This document shows positions 1 through 5,968 of a stretch of 10,795 bases of DNA, one piece after another; the stretch's first letter is position 1; every line of letters begins with the position of its first letter. A program made the position numbers and the translations under genes. The DNA comes from CALFMR01 sp035550595 (GTDB taxonomy: Bacteria; Acidobacteriota; Vicinamibacteria; Vicinamibacterales; SCN-69-37): NCBI GenBank assembly GCA_035550595.1, contig DASZOV010000109.1, forward strand, positions 1-10,795, in the 5' to 3' direction. The notes beneath the pieces were generated by a model that was not told the origin of the DNA, searched no databases, and saw nothing but the letters and a program-made list of their open reading frames with translations.

Positions 1-427
1 CGCGCGCATCGGCCAGACGACCGACTACGACAAGCTGACGATCGAGGTCTGGACGAACGGCGCCGTGACGCCGCGCGACGCCGTGTCGCTCGCCGCCAAG
101 CTCATCCGCGACCACTTCACGATCTTCGTCGGCCTCGACGAAGCGGGCGATCAGCCGCTCGATGCGGCCGCCGACCAGCCGTCGGCGATCGCCAACGAGA
201 ACCTCGACAAGAGCGTCGAGGAGCTCGAGCTGTCCGTGCGGTCGTACAACTGCCTGAAGAACGCCAACATCCGCACGCTGCGTGAGCTCGTGCAGAAGAC
301 CGAGGGCGAGATGCTGAAGACGAAGAACTTCGGCCGCAAGTCCCTCAACGAGATCAAGGAAATCCTCTCGACGATGGGGTTGAGCCTCGGCATGCGGCTC
401 GACGCGTCGGAGCCGGAGGCCCGCTAG
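1..427 (+). CDS. rpoA: DNA-directed RNA polymerase subunit alpha, C-terminal part (5' end outside the window)
   Basis: The alpha subunit nucleates RNA polymerase assembly through its N-terminal domain and contacts UP-element DNA and activators through its C-terminal domain. The frame opens at base 2 and gives 141 residues. The first ~45 (TDYDKLTIEVWTNG, then AAKLIRDHF) match the end of the alpha N-terminal domain. A variable linker follows, then the whole alpha-CTD (VEELELSVRSYNCLKNANIR to the end). The DNA-binding arginine equivalent to E. coli R265 lies in SVRSYNCLK (codon 239-241), and the second helix-hairpin-helix strip, NFGRKS, corresponds to E. coli N294/G296/K298/S299. The ending GLSLGMRLD is typical of the family. 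rplQ starts 8 nt downstream, the usual rpoA-rplQ order at the end of the alpha operon. Nothing is odd apart from truncation by the window edge. Confidence 0.97.
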   Translation, partial: ARIGQTTDYDKLTIEVWTNGAVTPRDAVSLAAKLIRDHFTIFVGLDEAGDQPLDAAADQPSAIANENLDKSVEELELSVRSYNCLKNANIRTLRELVQKTEGEMLKTKNFGRKSLNEIKEILSTMGLSLGMRLDASEPEAR

Positions 428-435
428 GAACCGCC

Positions 436-1014
436 ATGCGTCATCGAGTCGCCCATCGCAAGCTCGGCCGCGTCACGGAGCATCGCTTGTCGATGCTCCG
501 CAACCAGGCCGTGGCCCTCATTCAACACGAGCGCATCCAGACGACCGTGGCCCGCGGCAAGGAGTTGCGGCCGTTCGTCGAGCGCATCATCTCGGTCGCC
601 AAGCGCAGTCTGACGGCGGCCGAGGGCAGCTCGCGCGCCGTCACCGCGCGCCGCGTCGTCGCCAAGGACATCGCGGACCGCGAGGTCGCGCGCAAGCTGT
701 TCGACACGATCGCGCCGCGCTACGCCGAGCGTCCCGGCGGCTACACGCGCCTCTTGCGCCTCGGCACGCGCCGCGGCGACGCGGCCGAAGTCGCCGAAGT
801 CGAGCTCGTCGGCAGCGAGTACAACCCGAACGCCGAGTCCGCCGGTGACAAGGGCACGCCGGACAAGCCGAAGAAGAAGTCCGTCGGCGGCCGTTTACGC
901 GAAGCTCTCGGCACGGCGCGCAAGAAGGCCGATCAGGATCAGTCCGGCAAAGTCGACAAGCGCGCCAAGGGCACCAAGCGCAGCACGACACCGAGAAAAG
1001 CCGGCGGAAGTTAG
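436..1014 (+). CDS. rplQ: Large-subunit ribosomal protein bL17 with a long basic C-terminal tail
   Basis: bL17 is a bacteria-specific protein of the 50S subunit, near the exit of the peptide tunnel. Residues 1-127 form the complete L17 core: it begins MRHRVAHRKLGR, continues with HRLSMLRNQAVALI and IQTTVARGKELRP, and ends RLLRLGTRRGDAAEVAEVEL. The start is supported by AGGAA (426-430) five nt before the ATG and by the 8-nt gap after rpoA. The protein has 192 residues, against roughly 115-130 for common bL17. The surplus is a 65-residue tail (128-192) of low complexity, rich in Lys, Arg, Gly and Ser, probably disordered and able to bind rRNA. Some other phyla also have extended L17, so a tail is unusual rather than unique. 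The gene converges on the transglycosylase gene across repeat element 1, which begins 5 nt after its stop codon. Confidence 0.96.
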   Translation: MRHRVAHRKLGRVTEHRLSMLRNQAVALIQHERIQTTVARGKELRPFVERIISVAKRSLTAAEGSSRAVTARRVVAKDIADREVARKLFDTIAPRYAERPGGYTRLLRLGTRRGDAAEVAEVELVGSEYNPNAESAGDKGTPDKPKKKSVGGRLREALGTARKKADQDQSGKVDKRAKGTKRSTTPRKAGGS

Positions 1015-1019
1015 AGATA

Positions 1020-1049
1020 ACTTCGAACTATGAACTTCGAACTTTGAAC
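1020..1049 (+). repeat. Heptad array A1 (ACTTCGA units, left end of element 1)
   Basis: Four consecutive 7-nt units start at 1020, 1027, 1034 and 1041, followed by a partial AC. Units 1 and 3 are ACTTCGA, unit 2 is ACTATGA and unit 4 ACTTTGA. The array begins 5 nt after the rplQ stop codon and reads in the direction of rplQ. It is complementary, with mismatches, to array A2 on the other side of the element. Confidence 0.9.
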
Positions 1050-1074
1050 GGGTTCTCACCGGGTCTGAAGACCC

Positions 1075-1119
1075 AGGGCTCCACGAACCGTGCGGCATCG
1101 CGTGTGTTCGTGGAGCCCT
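1075..1119. other. Perfect 14-bp stem-loop, with a second alternative right arm downstream
   Basis: AGGGCTCCACGAAC (1075-1088) is exactly complementary to GTTCGTGGAGCCCT (1106-1119) across a 17-nt loop. A near-duplicate of the right arm, GTTCGTGGGGCCCT (1124-1137), follows as the second unit of an 18-bp tandem repeat (1104-1121 and 1122-1139). It differs by one A-to-G change, which in RNA would still pair as G-U. The left arm therefore has two possible partners. The hairpin is bidirectional, so it could protect or end transcripts from both convergent genes. That role is inferred. Confidence 0.75.
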
Positions 1120-1133
1120 GCGTGTTCGTGGGG

Positions 1134-1155
1134 CCCTGAGCCTTCAGGCTCAGGG
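1134..1155. terminator. 9-bp GC-rich hairpin with TTCA loop, possible bidirectional 3'-end structure
   Basis: CCCTGAGCC (1134-1142), loop TTCA (1143-1146) and GGCTCAGGG (1147-1155) form a perfect 9-bp stem between convergent genes. Neither strand has a T-run after it, so intrinsic termination in the E. coli manner is not supported. It may block exonucleases or act together with other factors. The first four bases overlap the alternative right arm ending at 1137, so the two structures would compete. Confidence 0.4.
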
Positions 1156-1171
1156 GAACCTGGAACCAATT

Positions 1172-1199
1172 TCGAAGTTTGAAGTTCGCAGTTCGAAGT
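1172..1199 (-). repeat. Heptad array A2 (ACTTCGA units, right end of element 1)
   Basis: Read on the minus strand from 1199, the units are ACTTCGA, ACTGCGA, ACTTCAA and ACTTCGA. The array starts 3 nt after the TGA of the transglycosylase gene and reads in that gene's direction. It is the inverted partner of array A1. Confidence 0.9.
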
Positions 1200-1202
1200 T
1201 GC

Positions 1203-2312
1203 TCAGCGCACGTCATCCGATAGCAGCCCCACCGCCACCGCGTACGAGTTCGAGCAGTTGTAGGCGATGAGCGCTTCGTAGTTCGTGTAGCCCAGGAACA
1301 CGCGGCGCTCGCCGCGGATGAGTGAGGCCTTGATCGAGGACGCCGGCAGTGGCCGGCCGTTGGCGAGGCGGACGCCGAGCTTGCGCCAGTCGGTCAGCGG
1401 CCTCGGCTCGGTTATCTGGCGCAGCGCGCGGCAGCCGGTGGTCCGCATCGGGACGTCGCGGTCGATGCGCGCGAGCACAGCCTTCGACGCCTTCACCTCC
1501 CGCCCCCAGCGTTCGCCGGTCTTCCAGCCCATTGCCTTCAGGTAGTTCGCCATCGACGCGAGCACGTCTGGCGTCGACGTCCAGATGTCGATGCGTCCGT
1601 TCTTGTCGAAGTCGACCGCGTATTTCAGGAAGCTCGACGGCATGAACTGCGGCTGTCCCATCGCACCGGCCCAGGATCCCTTCAGCGCCGGCGGATCGAC
1701 GTGTCCCGCGTCGAGAATTGCGAGCGCATTCAGCAGTTCCTCACGGAAGAGCGGCCGGCGCGCGTCGTAGGCGAGCGTGGCCAGCGCGCGAATCGTGGGA
1801 TACGTGCCCGTGAACGCGCCGAAGTTCGATTCCAGTCCCCAGATGGCGATCATCGGCGCCGGCGCGACGCCGTAGGCGCGCTCGATTCGCGTGAGGAGCG
1901 CGCGGTGCGTGCGCCGCATGCGGTTGGCGGCCGCGATCGTACGTGGCGTCACGTGTCGCGTCACGTAGTTTTCGAGGCTCTGCGTCTCTTCCGGCTGCGT
2001 TCGGTCACGCGAGACGACGACTGGTTCGGGCGTGAGATCAGTGAAGGCGAGATCGAGCGTGGCCGGCCCGATGCCGCGCACGAGCGCTTCGGCGCGCACG
2101 CCGGCGAGGAAGTGCTCGAACGTCTCGGGCTTGGGCGCGAGCGCCTCGGCCTGGCCGGGACGAGTCTCCGCCGGAGCCTGCGCCGTCGAGCTCGCGGACG
2201 ACGTGTCGGGACCGGGCGCAGCCTGCCGGGCGATGACTGACCGCGGACCGATGGTCCACAGAAGGACGGCGGCCGCGAGAGCGAGCGGGAGGGAAACTCG
2301 CGTGGGCCGCAT
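1203..2312 (-). CDS. Secreted lytic murein transglycosylase, MltB/Slt35-type (GH103)
   Basis: Enzymes of this family cleave the MurNAc-GlcNAc bond of peptidoglycan non-hydrolytically, leaving 1,6-anhydroMurNAc, and act in the periplasm. The protein has 369 residues. Residues 1-29 look like a signal peptide (MRPTRVSLPLALAAAVLLW, then IARQA) without a lipobox cysteine, so it is probably soluble rather than a lipoprotein like E. coli MltB. A Pro/Ala/Thr-rich linker covers about 30-60. The catalytic domain follows, with the expected catalytic glutamate E161 in IWGLESNFG. SWAGAMGQPQFMPSSF (213-228) is a family signature, and DFDKNGRIDIW (234-244) matches the EF-hand-like calcium site of Slt35. The C-terminal NYEALIAYNCSNSYAVAVGLL is also characteristic. 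The gene lies 30 nt downstream of the EF-G-like gene and is probably co-transcribed with it. GAGG about 8 nt before the ATG is a possible ribosome-binding site. Confidence 0.92.
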   Translation of the reverse strand: MRPTRVSLPLALAAAVLLWTIGPRSVIARQAAPGPDTSSASSTAQAPAETRPGQAEALAPKPETFEHFLAGVRAEALVRGIGPATLDLAFTDLTPEPVVVSRDRTQPEETQSLENYVTRHVTPRTIAAANRMRRTHRALLTRIERAYGVAPAPMIAIWGLESNFGAFTGTYPTIRALATLAYDARRPLFREELLNALAILDAGHVDPPALKGSWAGAMGQPQFMPSSFLKYAVDFDKNGRIDIWTSTPDVLASMANYLKAMGWKTGERWGREVKASKAVLARIDRDVPMRTTGCRALRQITEPRPLTDWRKLGVRLANGRPLPASSIKASLIRGERRVFLGYTNYEALIAYNCSNSYAVAVGLLSDDVR

Positions 2313-2342
2313 CAGACCGCCTCGATCGTCCGTGGCGATCGG

Positions 2343-4439
2343 CTACTCGTCCTCGTCGCGAACCTCGCCGCGTTCAGCCTTGGCGGCGCTGATGATCTTG
2401 CTCTGCAGATGGCCGGGCACCTCGTCATAGTGCGAGAACTCCATGTGATACGCGCCGCGGCCGCCGGTGTGCGACGTGAGCGTCTGCTCGTAGGTCAGCA
2501 TCTCGGCCATCGGCACCGACGCGCGGATGAGCGTCGTCGATCCACGGGCGTCCATGCCGGCGATGCGACCGCGCCGCGCGTTGAGATCGCCCATCAGGTC
2601 GCCCGCGTAGTCGGACGGCGTGGACACCTCGACGCGCATGATCGGCTCGAGCAGCGTGGGCCGCGCGCGCGACATCGCGTCCCGGAACGCCAGCCGACCC
2701 GCGAGCTTGAACGACAGCTCGTTCGAGTCGACGTCGTGATACGAGCCATCGTACACGGTCACGCGGAAATCCACGACCGGATATCCGGCGAGATAGCCGC
2801 GGGTGCGCGCGTCCTGGATGCCCTTCTCGACGGCCGGCACGAACTGTCGCGGGATCGCGCCGCCGAAGATGTCGTCGACGAACTCGAAGTCCGATCCGCG
2901 CGCGAGCGGTTCCATGCGGATCTTGCAGTCGCCGAACTGGCCGTGCCCGCCTGTCTGCTTCTTGTGACGTCCGTGCGCCTCGACGGGCGCCGTGATCGTC
3001 TCGAGATAGGCGATGCGCGGCGGCTTGAGCGTCACCTCCACGCCGAACCGCCGGTGGAGCTTCGCGACCGTCACCTCGATGTGGAGCTGGCCCTGCCCTG
3101 AGAGCAGCAGCTCGTGCGTCTGCGGATCGCGCCCGTAACCGAGCGCCGGATCTTCCTCAAGCAGCCGCTGCATGGCAGGGCCGATCTTGTCCTCGTCGCT
3201 CCGGCTCTTCGGCTCCATCGCGTAGGACAGGACCGGCTCGGAGAAGACGAGCGGCGGCACGGTGAAGTCTGCATGGCGATCGCCGAGCAGATCGCCCGTG
3301 TGCGTGTCCTTCAATTTCGCGACCGCGCCGAGGTCGCCCGCGTGCAGCTCGGTCACGTGCGTCTGCGTCTTGCCTTCCAGGACGAGCAGGTGCCCGAGCC
3401 GCTCGTCGGCATCGCGCGTCAGGTTGCGGACGGTTGCGTCCGATCGCGCCACGCCCGAGATGACGCGAAAGAGCGACAGGCGGCCGGCGAACGGATCGGC
3501 GATTGTCTTCCAGATCCAGAGTTCGAGCGGCGCGCTATCGGACGCCTCGCGCGCAGCGGGTGCGCCCGAGGCGTCGAGTCCGGGAAACGGCCGGCTCGCG
3601 GGCGACGGCACGCTCCGGACGATTGCGTCGGCGAGCAGTGGCATGCCGATGTTCAGCAGGCCCGACGCGCAATACACGGGAAAGATGGCCGCTTGCGCGA
3701 CGGCACGCGCGAGCCCGTCGGCCAGCGCCGCATCGTCGAGCGTGCCCGACTCGAAGAAGCGCTCCATCAGCGCGTCATCGGTCTCGGCGACCATTTCGAT
3801 GAGCGCGGTGCGGGCAGCGTCGACTGCAGCCGTCGAGGCCTCGGGCACGGCGCCTTCGGTCATCGTGCTCGATCCGTCGCGCGCGAACGTGTACGCGCGC
3901 CGCGTGACGAGGTCGACGACGCCCGTGAAGGTGTCGGCTTCGCCGATGGGCCATTGCACCGGCACGCACGTGCGCGCGAGCGTGGCGCGCATCGACTCGA
4001 CGGCGCGATCGAGGCTGGCGCGCTCGCGGTCCATACGGCTGCAGACGAGGATCCGCGTGAGCTTCGCGTCCTCGGCCGCGGCCCAGATCTTCTCGGTCGA
4101 CACCTGCACGCCGCTCACGGCGTCGACGACCACGAGCGCCGCGTCGACGGCGCGGAGTGCCGCGCGCGCCTCGCCGACGAAGTTCGCGACGCCGGGCGTG
4201 TCAATCAGGTTGATTTTGGTGTGCTGCCACTCGAGGAAGGCGGGAGTGGCCGCGAGCGTATGGCGGCGGGCGAGGGCTTCGTCGTCGTAGTCGGTGACCG
4301 CGGTGCCTTCATCGACCTGGCCGAGCCGCGGCGCGGCGCCGGCGTCGAAGAGGAGCGCGGATGCCAGTTGCGTCTTGCCGGACCCCGTGTGCCCGACGAG
4401 CGCCACGTTGCGGATGGCCGCCGCGTCGAAGACCTTCAT
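2343..4439 (-). CDS. fusA: Elongation factor G-like GTPase (EF-G paralogue) with a divergent GTPase centre
   Basis: Full-length five-domain EF-G homologue of 698 residues; canonical EF-G drives ribosomal translocation and, with RRF, subunit recycling. Domain I carries the P-loop GHTGSGKT (16-23) and DTPG (80-83). Domains II-III cover about 305-475, domain IV about 476-595 and domain V about 597-685. Domain IV keeps KKQTGGHGQFGD (493-504) and the tip segment DGSYHDVDS (H568). Two key changes stand out: the residue after DTPG, the catalytic His of EF-G/EF-Tu (DTPGH), is Val84, and the G4 motif NKMD is SRMD (134-137). These, with the gene's distance from the ribosomal operon, point to a paralogue of the EF-G-like/FusA2 group rather than the housekeeping EF-G, so its exact role is open. 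GGAGG (4453-4449) lies 9 nt before the ATG. The transglycosylase gene follows after 30 nt. Confidence 0.9.
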   Translation of the reverse strand: MKVFDAAAIRNVALVGHTGSGKTQLASALLFDAGAAPRLGQVDEGTAVTDYDDEALARRHTLAATPAFLEWQHTKINLIDTPGVANFVGEARAALRAVDAALVVVDAVSGVQVSTEKIWAAAEDAKLTRILVCSRMDRERASLDRAVESMRATLARTCVPVQWPIGEADTFTGVVDLVTRRAYTFARDGSSTMTEGAVPEASTAAVDAARTALIEMVAETDDALMERFFESGTLDDAALADGLARAVAQAAIFPVYCASGLLNIGMPLLADAIVRSVPSPASRPFPGLDASGAPAAREASDSAPLELWIWKTIADPFAGRLSLFRVISGVARSDATVRNLTRDADERLGHLLVLEGKTQTHVTELHAGDLGAVAKLKDTHTGDLLGDRHADFTVPPLVFSEPVLSYAMEPKSRSDEDKIGPAMQRLLEEDPALGYGRDPQTHELLLSGQGQLHIEVTVAKLHRRFGVEVTLKPPRIAYLETITAPVEAHGRHKKQTGGHGQFGDCKIRMEPLARGSDFEFVDDIFGGAIPRQFVPAVEKGIQDARTRGYLAGYPVVDFRVTVYDGSYHDVDSNELSFKLAGRLAFRDAMSRARPTLLEPIMRVEVSTPSDYAGDLMGDLNARRGRIAGMDARGSTTLIRASVPMAEMLTYEQTLTSHTGGRGAYHMEFSHYDEVPGHLQSKIISAAKAERGEVRDEDE

Positions 4440-4462
4440 AGGCGGGTACCTCCGATAGGCGC

Positions 4463-4493
4463 ATCATACGGCGGGGAAGGGGAAAGAGGGCAA
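4463..4493 (-). promoter_or_regulatory. Possible promoter of the EF-G-like gene
   Basis: On the minus strand TTGCCC (4493-4488) and TATGAT (4468-4463) are separated by 19 nt, and the ATG is 23 nt further on. The -10 match is good, the -35 and spacing are poor. The -35 ends 6 nt from repeat element 2, so the repeat would sit just upstream of this promoter. Called by eye. Confidence 0.3.
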
Positions 4494-4498
4494 TGCAA

Positions 4499-4669
4499 AC
4501 TTCGAACTGTGAACTTCGAACTAGGTGACGGGTTCTCCTTCGGCCGCCGGGCGAATGCGCGGATGTGGGCCGATGCGTATGGAGTTCGCAGAGCGCGAAC
4601 AGCGCTTCAATCGAAAGACGCGCCAGATGCGCCTCCTCCGTTCGAAGTTCAAAGTCCGAAGTTCGAAGT
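4499..4669. repeat. Repeat element 2: 171-bp element with inverted heptad ends
   Basis: The left array (4499-4522, plus strand) has ACTTCGA at 4499 and 4513 and ACTGTGA at 4506. The right array (4669-4642, minus strand) has ACTTCGA at both ends with ACTTCGG and ACTTTGA between. The ends resemble those of element 1 and the length is close (171 versus 180 bp), but the interior is different apart from a shared ACGGGTTCTC-like block after the left array. The interior shows only a weak hairpin (GTTCGC/GCGAAC around 4584-4600) and no plausible gene. It separates the minus-strand permease gene (stop codon at 4687-4685) from the EF-G-like gene and so lies downstream of one and upstream of the other. 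Most likely a member of the same repeat family whose ends, not centre, are conserved. Confidence 0.75.
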
Positions 4670-4684
4670 TGGCGTGCGTCAGTC

Positions 4685-5962
4685 TTATTCGTATCTCAGC
4701 GCTTCAATCGGATCCAGCCGCGAGGCCCGGATGGCGGGGACCATGCCGAAGAAGACGCCGACGGCGGCCGAGAAGCCGATGCCGATGGCGAACGACCACC
4801 ACGGGAGTGAGATGGGGAAGCCCGTGAAGAAGTGGACCGACAGGCCGATGCTCGCGCCGCACACGATGCCGAGCAGGCCGCCGGCCGAGGTGAGGAACAC
4901 GGCCTCGAGCAGGAACTGCCAGAGGATCTCGACCCGGCGCGCGCCGAGCGCCTTGCGCACGCCGACCTCGCGTGTGCGCTCGGTGACGCTGATCGTCATG
5001 ATGCTCATCACGCCGATGCCGCCGACCATCAACGCGATCGACGACAGGACGACGAGCGCCAGGAACGTGGCCTGCGTGATCTGATCCCAGAAGGCGAGGA
5101 CGGCGTCCTGCGTGACGAAGTCGAAGTCGTCCGGATCGTCGAGGTGCAGCCCGTGCCGCGCCCGCATGATGCCCTCGATCTGGGCCTGCGCCTCGTCGCG
5201 CGACACGCCGTCGCGCGGGACCGCCGCGATCTGCACGCTGCGCCACTCGCCGCGCCCGAGCAGGTTCGCGCGGATGCCGTACTGCTTCTGATAGGTCGTC
5301 TCCGGGATGACGATGAAGTCGTCGGCCCCGCTGCCCCCGAGCAGCTCCGGCCGCTTCGCCATCGTGCCGATGACCGTGTATTGATACAGCCCGACGCGGA
5401 CCTTCTTGCCGACCGGGTCGGCGGTCGGGAAGAGCGCGTCGACGGCCGTGTTCCCGAGCACGACGACGTCCTGCCGCCGCTGCACTTCGTTGGCGCTGAA
5501 GAAGCGCCCCGTGGCGAGCGCGAGCTGGTTCACGTACGGCCACCGATCGCTCGCGCCGATGACCGCGAGCGGCTTCGTCTTTTCGTTGCGATAATAGACA
5601 CGCTCCTGGCGTCCGCCGGGCCCGCCGGCGCCGAACGTGATGTCGGCCATCAGGACGCCCGGGGCTTCGGCGATCGCGTCCGCGTCGGCCGGCGTCACGT
5701 TCGGCCGCTTCATCAGCTCGTCGAAGTCCGCGCCCGACCCGATGTTCGTGAACGAGATCTTCTGCACGTAGATCGTGTTCGGGCCGATCTGCCGGATCAA
5801 ATCGCGGAACGACTCGTCCAGCCCGCGCACGAGTGCTGTGATGCCGACGATCGACGTGATGCCGATGACGATGCCGAGCACGGTCAGCGCGGACCGCAGC
5901 TTGTTGCCGCGGAGCGTGTCCCACGACATGGCGACGATCTCGGTGAAGAGCGACCAGCGCAT
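4685..5962 (-). CDS. ABC transporter permease, MacB/FtsX type (second of two)
   Basis: Inner-membrane subunit of a MacB-like ABC exporter that transmits ATP-driven movement to the periplasm. Of 425 residues, 22-46 form TM1 (NKLRSALTVLGIVIGITSIV before it and into it), about 47-296 the large periplasmic MacB_PCD domain, and about 297-325, 349-375 and 387-411 the three FtsX-domain helices. TERTREVGVRKALGARR (328-343) is the conserved cytosolic segment that contacts the ATPase, and the protein ends RASRLDPIEALRYE, as MacB-type permeases do. MacB itself has an N-terminal ATPase (total near 650 residues); this protein has none. The start is 6 nt after the stop of the preceding permease gene, whose last codons supply a GGGAG ribosome-binding site. 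The two permeases probably form a heterodimer. The substrate cannot be read from the sequence. Confidence 0.93.
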   Translation of the reverse strand: MRWSLFTEIVAMSWDTLRGNKLRSALTVLGIVIGITSIVGITALVRGLDESFRDLIRQIGPNTIYVQKISFTNIGSGADFDELMKRPNVTPADADAIAEAPGVLMADITFGAGGPGGRQERVYYRNEKTKPLAVIGASDRWPYVNQLALATGRFFSANEVQRRQDVVVLGNTAVDALFPTADPVGKKVRVGLYQYTVIGTMAKRPELLGGSGADDFIVIPETTYQKQYGIRANLLGRGEWRSVQIAAVPRDGVSRDEAQAQIEGIMRARHGLHLDDPDDFDFVTQDAVLAFWDQITQATFLALVVLSSIALMVGGIGVMSIMTISVTERTREVGVRKALGARRVEILWQFLLEAVFLTSAGGLLGIVCGASIGLSVHFFTGFPISLPWWSFAIGIGFSAAVGVFFGMVPAIRASRLDPIEALRYE

Positions 5963-5968
5963 GTTCCG

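Larger units (their letters stand above)
1020..1199. repeat. Repeat element 1: 180-bp nested palindrome bounded by inverted heptad arrays
   Basis: This fills almost the whole gap between the convergent genes rplQ (stop at 1014) and the transglycosylase (stop codon 1205-1203). Each end carries four 7-nt units of consensus ACTTCGA in opposite orientation. Reading inward from either end the block order is the same: heptads, a GGTTC-containing box, a small hairpin with a TGAA loop (1061-1074 on the left, 1134-1155 on the right) and an AGGGCYCCACGAAC box (1075-1088 on the left; 1124-1137 plus an extra copy at 1106-1119 on the right). The centre is 1089-1105. Seen directly: the inverted organisation and perfect short stems. 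Inferred: a structured 3' UTR shared by both genes, or a non-autonomous mobile repeat of REP/MITE type. There is no T-tract, so it is not a classical intrinsic terminator. No protein is encoded. Confidence 0.85.

Noticed and set aside
1020..1199. CRISPR-like or attachment-site interpretation of the heptad arrays
   Set aside because: Units are contiguous 7-mers without spacers, no cas or integrase gene is near, and no direct target-site duplication could be identified with confidence.
1134..1200. Classical intrinsic terminator for rplQ
   Set aside because: The hairpin is strong but neither strand has a T-run after it, so it is listed only as a possible 3'-end structure.
1028..1216. Short open frames through the heptad arrays (also around 10525-10788 and 4525-4827)
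   Set aside because: Their products are merely translated repeats of the type LRTANF/FELRSSNFE; no start signals and overlap with genes or structured DNA.
4526..4641. Small gene or RNA inside element 2
   Set aside because: Frames are short, unlike any family I know, and only weak 4-6 bp hairpins are present.
3114..5084. Plus-strand open frame of 656 codons opposite the EF-G-like gene and running through element 2
   Set aside because: Antisense to a well-supported gene; Arg/Asp/Gly-rich composition without motifs, and its end reads through repeat DNA.
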